A stretch of 10,479 nucleotides of DNA from the NCBI GenBank assembly GCA_016203335.1, contig JACQNA010000059.1, positions 1-10,479 on the forward strand, read 5' to 3'. Below, piece after piece: positions 5,676-10,479 of this stretch. Origin of the DNA: Candidatus Woesearchaeota archaeon (GTDB taxonomy: Archaea; Nanobdellota; Nanobdellia; Woesearchaeales; JACQNA01). The notes under the pieces were generated by a model. The model did no database searches and was not told the DNA's origin. It saw only the letters and a list, made by a program, of their open reading frames with translations. A program made the position numbers and the translations under genes. Every line of letters starts with the position of its first letter. The first letter of the stretch is position 1.

Positions 5676-6770
5676 CTATCCAATATGCAGCTCCAATATA
5701 TCATCATCCTGCAGCGCATGCTCAATCTTGGTGACGCGCATGCCGGCGAACTTCACAGACCTGCCCCACACCCGCGCAAACCGGAATTTGGTCTCAAAGT
5801 CTTTATGAAGCTTTCTGCAGACATCCCGGATGGTGCAGCCGGAGAACATGATTAATGGCTCTTCGGTATCTGCCTGCTTGCCCGGCTCTTTCAGGTTGAT
5901 CCGGATAAACCGAAGCTTGGCAAAGATCAGTTCCTTCAGCTCGCCAATATGCTCCTGCTGCTCCGCGGATATCGCGAGGTCTGCGTGCACCTGCCTTACT
6001 GCGGATCTCACCTGTTCAGGCGAAGCGGTATCAATCTTGTTTATGACGGTCAGCGCAGGAATATATGCCGTGTTTTCTTCAATGCAGTCAATGAGCTGCT
6101 CTGCGGTGATAGGGCTCCGGATAAGTACGTCAGCATTCGTGATCTTGAACTCATGCAGGATGGAGGCGATGGTCTTATCGTCGAGCGAAAGCTTGACGGT
6201 CTTGCCAATCCGCAGCCCTCCGCGCGGCATCTTCTTGATCCGCACATCCGGCTTCCGCTCATTCAGCCGTAATCCAGTGTCATAAATCTCTTTGAGCAGG
6301 ACAGCATGATGCTCCGGGTGATGCACATCAATGAGCAATAATGCCATGTCCGCGCTCCGCATGACTGCAAGCACCTCTTTTCCCCTTCCGGTGCCTGCGG
6401 CAGCGCCCTGCACGACACCAGGCACATCAAGGATCTGGATCTTGGCATGGCGGTGTTCGAGCAGGCCCGGGATTACTTTTAAGGTGGTGAATGCGTACGC
6501 CGCAACCTCGGAATGCGCGTTGGTCAGGCTGTTGAGGAGTGTGCTCTTGCCCACGGAAGGGAATCCAACCAGGATGACGGTCGCGTTGCCAGTCTTTCGG
6601 ACCTCATAGCCCGTGCTCTTTCCCTTGGACGCGCTCCGCGCCAGCTGCTTCCCCTTCAGCATGGCAATCTTCGCTTTCAGCAGGCCGATGTGGTGCTGCG
6701 TCGCCTTGTTGTACTTGGTCTTGCTGATCTCAGCTTCCAGTTCCTTGATCTGCGTGAGATAATCAACCAT
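5676..6770 (-). CDS. DRG-family GTPase with TGS domain
   Basis: A 364-residue Obg-like GTPase of the developmentally regulated GTP-binding (DRG) group, expected to act with ribosomes in translation. Residues 1-45 form a basic helical N-terminal region. The G motifs are G1 GFPSVGKST (69-77), G2 with FTT (94-96), G3 DVPG (115-118), G4 NKID (244-247) and G5 ISA (267-269). The DRG-specific insert lies between G3 and G4 (about 165-235), and the TGS domain, a likely RNA-binding fold, covers about 286-364. Length is normal. Its TAG stop abuts the first base of tRNA-Ala, and a TATA box about 26 bases before ATG 6770 predicts a leaderless mRNA. Confidence 0.93.
   Translation of the reverse strand: MVDYLTQIKELEAEISKTKYNKATQHHIGLLKAKIAMLKGKQLARSASKGKSTGYEVRKTGNATVILVGFPSVGKSTLLNSLTNAHSEVAAYAFTTLKVIPGLLEHRHAKIQILDVPGVVQGAAAGTGRGKEVLAVMRSADMALLLIDVHHPEHHAVLLKEIYDTGLRLNERKPDVRIKKMPRGGLRIGKTVKLSLDDKTIASILHEFKITNADVLIRSPITAEQLIDCIEENTAYIPALTVINKIDTASPEQVRSAVRQVHADLAISAEQQEHIGELKELIFAKLRFIRINLKEPGKQADTEEPLIMFSGCTIRDVCRKLHKDFETKFRFARVWGRSVKFAGMRVTKIEHALQDDDILELHIG
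5695..5701 (-). promoter_or_regulatory. Possible internal TATA box for tRNA-Ala
   Basis: The minus strand reads ATATATT within the last codons of the DRG gene, about 23 bases before the tRNA 5' end. It could give the tRNA and the downstream PP-loop gene a separate transcript, but it may be chance in coding sequence. Confidence 0.35.
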
Positions 6771-6792
6771 AGCGCAGACAAGTGCCTGCCGC

Positions 6793-6800
6793 TATTTATA
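6793..6800 (-). promoter_or_regulatory. TATA box of the DRG gene
   Basis: The minus strand reads TATAAATA, centred about 26 bases before ATG 6770, a textbook archaeal promoter giving a leaderless transcript. Confidence 0.65.
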
Positions 6801-6873
6801 GGTTGTGGGGGGAAACGGCGCAAGCAGTGGCGATTTCCGATGCAGCAACAAATGATATTGAAATGAAATCCCG

Positions 6874-6942
6874 TCAAAATCGGCGGGGACCATCAGTCTA
6901 TAATTGATAGTATGTTCGCTTCGCTCACCCCGCCGATTTTGA
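6874..6942. repeat. 15-base perfect inverted repeat
   Basis: The arms 6874-6888 (TCAAAATCGGCGGGG) and 6928-6942 are exact reverse complements, separated by 39 bases that include GTTCGCTTCGCTCA. It lies between the divergent DRG and MscS promoters, so it cannot be an ordinary terminator of either gene. It may be an element remnant, a regulator site or a structured RNA. Confidence 0.6.
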
Positions 6943-6948
6943 GCGTGC

Positions 6949-7020
6949 TCAGGACACCACATATAAGATGAGCGGTTGAGCCGTAGCTCAACCACCAATT
7001 AAAAATTAGTGGTGTCCTGA
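6949..7020. repeat. Nested inverted repeat, possible structured RNA
   Basis: The outer arms TCAGGACACCAC (6949-6960) and GTGGTGTCCTGA (7009-7020) are perfect 12-base complements. Inside is a second hairpin, GGTTGAGC (6974-6981) and GCTCAACC (6986-6993), with a CGTA loop. The internal loop sides are 13 and 15 bases. A competing hairpin pairs 6992-7000 with 7004-7012 with one mismatch. The right arm ends 9 bases before the MscS TATA box. Together with the neighbouring repeat it fills most of the 6801-7029 gap, in which I see no gene. Confidence 0.6.
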
Positions 7021-7029
7021 CACATAAGA

Positions 7030-7037
7030 TTTATAAA
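7030..7037 (+). promoter_or_regulatory. TATA box of the MscS-like gene
   Basis: TTTATAAA is centred about 27 bases before ATG 7060, so the transcript should be leaderless and the upstream hairpins lie outside this mRNA. Confidence 0.65.
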
Positions 7038-7059
7038 GCGTCTGCGGCATGGAAATAAT

Positions 7060-7605
7060 ATGGCAACTGGCGCATTCTTCCAGCAGCTGTTTGCTGATGT
7101 GCTGACTGATGCAGTTATCGCGCTGATTATCCTGCTGATCGGGTTTATCATCAGCAGGATTGTCGGAAAGCTGGTGCAGGGCATCTTCCATGAGCTTGAG
7201 CTCGAGGCATTGCTGGGCAAGATCCGGATTCGGTTCGGAGCAGAAGAATTCATCGGCACGCTCGTCAGCTATGCCATCTATGGTATTGCAGTCATCATGG
7301 CATTGAACAGCCTCGGCATCACCAGAGTCGTGATGAATGTGCTTGCCGGGATAGCGATCGTCACTATTCTGGTGTCGCTCATCCTCACGCTCAGCGATTA
7401 TGTCCCGAACCTGATTGCGGGGATAATGCTCCGCCAGAAGCGCGCCATCGCTCCAGGTAACATGGTGAAGGTGAAAGGCCTGGAAGGGAAGGTGCTGCAT
7501 GCCGGGCTGCTCGAGACGCGCGTGGAAACCAGGCAGAAAGATCTGGTCTATATACCGAACTCATTCATCACGAAGAGCGGCCCGCTGCGGGTAAAGAGAA
7601 AATAA
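7060..7605 (+). CDS. Minimal MscS-type mechanosensitive channel
   Basis: A 181-residue small-conductance mechanosensitive channel homologue, which would release solutes on hypo-osmotic shock. Hydrophobic segments lie at about 15-35, 65-84 and 92-112. The third leads into LSDYVPNLIAGIMLRQKRAIAPGNMVKV, the typical end of the pore helix and start of the beta domain; ETRVETRQKDLVYIPNSFI matches the end of that beta domain. The C-terminal alpha/beta vestibule domain of E. coli MscS is missing, so the protein stops at about 181 residues rather than near 286. Its stop codon is 2 bases from the stop of the convergent UPF0147 gene. Confidence 0.85.
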   Translation: MATGAFFQQLFADVLTDAVIALIILLIGFIISRIVGKLVQGIFHELELEALLGKIRIRFGAEEFIGTLVSYAIYGIAVIMALNSLGITRVVMNVLAGIAIVTILVSLILTLSDYVPNLIAGIMLRQKRAIAPGNMVKVKGLEGKVLHAGLLETRVETRQKDLVYIPNSFITKSGPLRVKRK

Positions 7606-7607
7606 GG

Positions 7608-7862
7608 TTAGGTATTCTCGAGCATGGACGCGATGTTCCACATCTGCGTCCGGATGTACGGCTGGAGATTGGCGTCATTGGAAAGCTCATCGATCTCATT
7701 GAGCACCCGGTTCACCCGGACAGAGACATCAGCATCATCGTCAAGGATCTTGATGACCTGCTCCAGGCGCACCTTGATGTTCTTGGAGACCGTGGCATCT
7801 TCAATGACCTCGAGAATAGCGGACTTGACCTGGGGAAGTTGTTCTCCTGCCATGGCATGCAT
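7608..7862 (-). CDS. UPF0147 family protein
   Basis: An 84-residue, mostly helical, acidic protein matching the archaeal UPF0147 family, recognisable by the segments AILEVIEDATVSKNIK and NRVLNEIDELSNDANLQPYIR. The function is not established; the constant neighbourhood with prefoldin beta and L37Ae suggests a role linked to translation or protein folding. The start at 7862 overlaps the prefoldin stop by one base (TAATG); a second Met at 7853 is an alternative. It is the last gene of the operon and ends 2 bases from the convergent MscS gene. Confidence 0.88.
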   Translation of the reverse strand: MHAMAGEQLPQVKSAILEVIEDATVSKNIKVRLEQVIKILDDDADVSVRVNRVLNEIDELSNDANLQPYIRTQMWNIASMLENT

Positions 7863-8194
7863 TATTTGCCCTCCTGCTTGAGCTGCGACATGATCTCTGC
7901 CTGCAGCTGCTTTGCCTGCTGCTTGAGCTTCTCCTCCTGCTTTTCCAGGCTCTTGATGCGGATAGAGAGCTGCTCATCCCGCTCGCGCAGCTCCCGAAGC
8001 AGCTCATCCTGAGTTTGAAGCACCATGATGCTGCCGATAATCTTATAGCCCTCCTGCTTTCCGTCAAGCGCAGCGATGGCGGATTCCACCTCGACGTGCT
8101 GCGCCTGGAACTGCTGCTTTTGCAGGAGCAGGTTCTGCATGTTCTGCTCAAGAAGCTGCAGGTGCTGGATGCTCTGTTCAGTATCTTTCTTCAT
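7862..8194 (-). CDS. pfdB: Prefoldin beta subunit
   Basis: A 110-residue protein with two long coiled-coil helices (about 5-45 and 62-108) flanking the beta-hairpin region GKQEGYKIIGSIMVLQ (45-60), as in archaeal prefoldin beta. Four beta subunits with two alpha subunits form the jellyfish-shaped chaperone that holds unfolded proteins for the thermosome. It starts 9 bases after the rpoP stop and belongs to the L37Ae operon. It is slightly shorter than usual (about 117-125 residues). Confidence 0.92.
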   Translation of the reverse strand: MKKDTEQSIQHLQLLEQNMQNLLLQKQQFQAQHVEVESAIAALDGKQEGYKIIGSIMVLQTQDELLRELRERDEQLSIRIKSLEKQEEKLKQQAKQLQAEIMSQLKQEGK

Positions 8195-8203
8195 AGGAAT
8201 CGC

Positions 8204-8341
8204 TTACCGGGCAATGACTTTCGTGATGGTAGACCTTGGCTTGAAGAGCATCTTGCTCCCGCAGTAGGGGCAGCGGATGCGCTTGCGCAGATAGGTATCT
8301 GCCACTTTCTTGTTGCAGTCAAAGCATTTGTAGCTAACCAT
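8204..8341 (-). CDS. rpoP: DNA-directed RNA polymerase subunit P
   Basis: A short 45-residue gene, easily missed. The protein is a zinc ribbon with YKCFDCNKK (Cys6, Cys9) and IRCPYCGSKM (Cys24, Cys27), followed by the basic tail LFKPRSTITKVIAR. It matches archaeal RpoP, the homologue of eukaryotic Rpb12/RPC10, which helps assemble the Rpo3-Rpo10-Rpo11 platform. It overlaps the L37Ae gene end by 8 bases. The L37Ae-RpoP-prefoldin beta order is a conserved archaeal arrangement. Confidence 0.93.
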   Translation of the reverse strand: MVSYKCFDCNKKVADTYLRKRIRCPYCGSKMLFKPRSTITKVIAR

Positions 8342-8588
8342 TGGTCGCTTCTTTGGTAATCAGGGGTAATGGTGAGGAGGAAAGCGTATATGCCTTGCCG
8401 GTAAAGGTGCTGGCGCATTTCATGCACCGCCAGATGCCGACAGCTATTCTTTTCACCTGCTGCTTGGCGCAGTAGGGGCAGGCATAGGTCTGGCGCTGGA
8501 GCTGTTCGATCTTTCCGAAGTTATACTTGACTGTCCGTCCATACCGCGCCCCGAAGCGCTTGATGCTCCCCAGCTTCTCCTCTGCCAT
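8334..8588 (-). CDS. rpl37ae: Ribosomal protein L37Ae (eL43)
   Basis: An 84-residue large-subunit ribosomal protein with the signature GSIKRFGARYGRTVKYN near the N-terminus. Its C2-C2 zinc ribbon is ACPYC (Cys37, Cys40) and WRCMKC (Cys55, Cys58), followed by FTGKAYTL. It is the first gene of the operon, with a TATA box about 26 bases before ATG 8588. The last 8 bases overlap rpoP. Confidence 0.95.
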   Translation of the reverse strand: MAEEKLGSIKRFGARYGRTVKYNFGKIEQLQRQTYACPYCAKQQVKRIAVGIWRCMKCASTFTGKAYTLSSSPLPLITKEATNG

Positions 8589-8609
8589 ACAGGAAGGGTT
8601 TTCCCCGCC

Positions 8610-8618
8610 TTTATAAAT
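8610..8618 (-). promoter_or_regulatory. TATA box of the L37Ae-rpoP-pfdB-UPF0147 operon
   Basis: The minus strand reads ATTTATAAA, centred 26 bases before ATG 8588. It lies just after the 3' end of tRNA-Pro (8629), so the operon has its own start and need not depend on tRNA read-through. Confidence 0.65.
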
Positions 8619-8628
8619 ATTATGGGTA

Positions 8629-8702
8629 TGGGGCTGCCCGGATTCGAACCGGGGTCATCTGGTCCCAAACCAGAAAGGATAACCAGGCTACCCCACAGCC
8701 CC
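8629..8702 (-). tRNA. tRNA-Pro (anticodon UGG)
   Basis: A 74-base cloverleaf. The acceptor arms GGGGCTG and CAGCCCC are fully paired with discriminator A. The anticodon stem TCTGG/CCAGA encloses TTTGGGA, giving anticodon UGG. The T arm CCCGG-TTCGAAT-CCGGG and the D-loop with GG are canonical, unlike the tRNA-Ala of this window. CCA is not encoded and no intron is seen. Confidence 0.96.
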
Positions 8703-8726
8703 AGGGGCAAAAACATCTGGAAGGCG

Positions 8727-8736
8727 TTATTTAAAG
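8727..8736 (-). promoter_or_regulatory. TATA box of tRNA-Pro
   Basis: The minus strand reads CTTTAAATAA, about 29 bases before the tRNA 5' end, so transcription would start within a few bases of the mature end. Confidence 0.5.
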
Positions 8737-8777
8737 GTTTCTGCATGCAAAGCGTTTGGCAGGGCGGTGAAGATAAG

Positions 8778-8786
8778 CTTTTATAC
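8778..8786 (+). promoter_or_regulatory. TATA box of the mini-Rhs gene
   Basis: CTTTTATAC is centred 26 bases before the ATG at 8808. This fixes 8808 as the expected leaderless start, although the long reading frame is entered only after a one-base shift. Confidence 0.55.
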
Positions 8787-8807
8787 ATGGATTTTCCAGG
8801 TAAACAT

Positions 8808-9951
8808 ATGAAAAAAAGGGGTAATCTGCCTGGTGCTGGTCGCCTTCCTGAGCTTGAGCATTGCTGGCAATGCAGCGCTGTATATGAATGATGTGCTGAT
8901 TCCAGAACCAAGCGCCAGCGTTCCAGGATTGCAAGAGAAACAGCTAGGCATTTCGTCAACCGTTTACATCTACGCCAACGGCCAGCGGATAGCAAAGATT
9001 GTCAATAACGAGACGTTCTATTTCCATAATGACCATTTAGGGAGTGCAACCATTATTACCAATGAAACAGGGCAGGTTGTGGAGGAGAAGAGATATGATC
9101 CATTTGGTGTGGAGATGTCTGGAAACTCAAAGATTGGATATAACTCGAAGGAATTGGACAAAGACACCGAGCTGAATTACTACGGAGCGCGGTATTACGG
9201 CGCGGAGTTTGGAAGATTTGTTACTCCAGATACTGTTAAAGGTAGTTTAGTAAATCCCCAATCATTGAATCTGTATGCATACACATTGAACAATCCTTTG
9301 GTATACATTGATCCGGAGGGGATGCAAGTGAGATTATCAGGGGATATTAAGAGAAGATTAGAGGAGTACGGAACTGATCCAAATAAATTAGTCAGAAATT
9401 CGAGATTTTTAAGTTCGACGAAAGGGTTGATAAGAACGCCGGTAAGTAAAGAAGAAAGGGATATACTGATTGGGAAAGATGCAGTTGGTCAGGCATTTAC
9501 TCCGGATTCAAGTATTATTAGAACAAAGAGTTTTGAAGAGAAGGCATTGCTTGTTGGCACGCTTATTCATGAGGCGGTTCATCTTAGCTCCCCTTTGAGG
9601 ATAAACCAAGATATAATGACAGAAATGCAAAATAGGATATACCAAAGTGTATCCCGCCTGAATGTTGTATCAAAAATTGATTATCGTGGATTATTGGGTA
9701 TTGCAGAAGAGCTGCGTGCGAATAGGTTAACAGTCTACGATGCCATAAATCTAGAGACCAACAGCATAATAAAAAGAGAAGATGTAGAGAATATCATAAG
9801 CCAGCAAAAGACTTTGAATGAAAGAAGATACGGAGAACTGGAATGGAACTTAAAACAGATCATGATACAATCCTCGTTTGGAAGAAGAGGATTAAGTGAA
9901 GAAGAGAAACAAAGTATACGAAAGGTCATTATCCAGACTTCTTTCCAATAG
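8808..9951 (+). CDS. Short Rhs-core protein with HExxH metallopeptidase-like C-terminus (frame broken near start)
   Basis: The long open frame begins at GTG 8833 (372 codons), but the promoter points to ATG 8808. From there the frame is lost at an A7 run (8811-8817); reading six A's gives a perfect signal peptide, MKKGVICLVLVAFLSLS, and about 380 residues. Numbering from GTG 8833, residues 44-164 are an Rhs-core tip: FHNDHLGSATIITN, RYDPFG, NYYGARYYG, GRFVTPDT, NPQSLNLYAYTLNNP and IDPEGM, the usual boundary before a variable toxin. Residues 165-372 form the variable part, with LIHEAVHL (HExxH at 246-250) and EELRAN (292-297) as a possible third ligand, suggesting a zinc metallopeptidase. The large Rhs shell is absent. 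This part has AT-rich codons (AGA, ATA, TTA) unlike the core genes. Toxin activity is inference. Confidence 0.78.
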
Positions 9952-9952
9952 G

Positions 9953-10438
9953 TTATTTATATTCGGGAATAATATATTCGGCAACATATCGAAGAACATC
10001 CATATACCTTGCATTAGGGCTAAAGGAACGAGATAAGCCGCCATCGTTTTTGCTGGAAGTGTATGTGTCTCCTCGTTCTGTTACCTTTCCATCTATCCCA
10101 AAATCAAGAAAAGATTCATCAGAATAGGATGTTTGTCTGTTCCCTTCTGTAGCGAGTATCACTTGTAAGGCGTCTAGGGAATCTACTTGTGTATCGGTAT
10201 TGCGGTTACAAAAGGTTATAGAGCCTCTCTGAACACCAGCATGAGGAAGAAGAGTTGACCAAGAGATTCGATAGCTGCTACCATCTCTCTCGCCATAGGT
10301 TATAATATCAGTAGCCACCTGTCTGGCAACGGTACGGGAGCTATCTTGGCGAGAAGGATTCACTTGCGCCTGAATGGGGGAGAATTGACTACTAAAATAC
10401 AACAAAACGATACTAAACAATGTTCTTCGGTGATTCAT
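9953..10438 (-). CDS. Secreted protein of unknown function, convergent to the mini-Rhs gene
   Basis: A 161-residue protein that I do not recognise. Residues 1-24 are a clear signal peptide (NHRRTLFSIVLLYFSS, probable cleavage after PIQA). The mature part is hydrophilic, with one cysteine (Cys77) and a segment FLDFGIDGKVTERGD that looks like a short acidic turn motif. It ends 1 base from the stop of the mini-Rhs gene on the other strand. A TATA box about 27 bases before ATG 10438 supports the start. An immunity role toward the neighbouring metallopeptidase-like protein is possible, since both would act outside the cytoplasm, but immunity genes usually follow their toxin on the same strand. Confidence 0.7.
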   Translation of the reverse strand: MNHRRTLFSIVLLYFSSQFSPIQAQVNPSRQDSSRTVARQVATDIITYGERDGSSYRISWSTLLPHAGVQRGSITFCNRNTDTQVDSLDALQVILATEGNRQTSYSDESFLDFGIDGKVTERGDTYTSSKNDGGLSRSFSPNARYMDVLRYVAEYIIPEYK

Positions 10439-10458
10439 ACCAAACCAGTATGCATGCG

Positions 10459-10470
10459 ATATTTATAAAT
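10459..10470 (-). promoter_or_regulatory. TATA box of the secreted-protein gene
   Basis: The minus strand reads ATTTATAAATAT, centred about 27 bases before ATG 10438, a strong archaeal box A predicting a leaderless mRNA. Confidence 0.65.
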
Positions 10471-10479
10471 CTTTCTATC

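Noticed and set aside
6874..6942. Transcription terminator of DRG or MscS.
   Set aside because: Both neighbouring genes read away from this gap, so neither would need termination here.
6874..7020. CRISPR array or transposon with terminal inverted repeats.
   Set aside because: There are no regularly spaced direct repeats. The outermost arms of the two inverted repeats do not match each other, no flanking duplication is visible, and no transposase gene is present.
8808..8891. A small protein of 27 codons read directly from ATG 8808.
   Set aside because: The peptide has no recognisable features, while a one-base shift at the A7 run gives a perfect signal peptide joined to the Rhs frame. The zero-frame product is best seen as the consequence of the frame break.

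Overview
The window reads as a stretch of a small-genome archaeon, probably of the DPANN type (a woesearchaeote-like lineage is my guess, not provable here). The evidence is the archaeal information-processing cluster (ribosomal protein L37Ae, RNA polymerase subunit P, prefoldin beta, UPF0147), a DRG-type GTPase with a TGS domain, VapBC modules, and TATA boxes centred about 25-28 bases before most operon start codons, which implies leaderless transcripts. Gene packing is extreme: many genes overlap by 1-14 bases, and three convergent pairs end within 2 bases of each other or overlap.

Layout from left to right. Bases 1-14 hold the start of a leftward gene with its promoter. A ribbon-helix-helix antitoxin-like gene (155-415, +) with a candidate operator runs tail to tail into a PIN ribonuclease gene (402-833, -). 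The PIN gene is the last gene of a leftward operon: CcdA (1849-2610), a TlpA/DipZ-like membrane thioredoxin (830-1852), then PIN. Upstream, also leftward, are an APC amino-acid permease (2637-3953) and a VapBC pair (3965-4626).

Next is a leftward unit in which a DRG GTPase (5676-6770), a tRNA-Ala(CGC) (5604-5675) and an asparagine-synthetase-like PP-loop protein (4729-5601) are joined with 0 and 2 bases between them. A 228-base gap with two adjacent inverted repeats separates the DRG promoter from a rightward minimal MscS channel (7060-7605). The leftward information-processing operon follows: L37Ae, RpoP, prefoldin beta, UPF0147. Beyond it is a tRNA-Pro(UGG). The right end has an accessory look and lower GC. 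It holds a short Rhs-tip protein with an HExxH metallopeptidase-like C-terminus (8808-9951, +), whose signal peptide is out of frame at an A7 run, and a convergent secreted protein of unknown function (9953-10438, -).

The most unusual things seen are: a CcdA whose first transmembrane helix (SPC motif) sits at the C-terminus, which is a circular permutation supported by a promoter at the start codon; the mini-Rhs/HExxH toxin candidate with a frame-breaking homopolymer; the tRNA wedged between two genes so that tRNA processing would create the downstream mRNA's 5' end; and a tRNA-Ala with both sides of the elbow contact altered.
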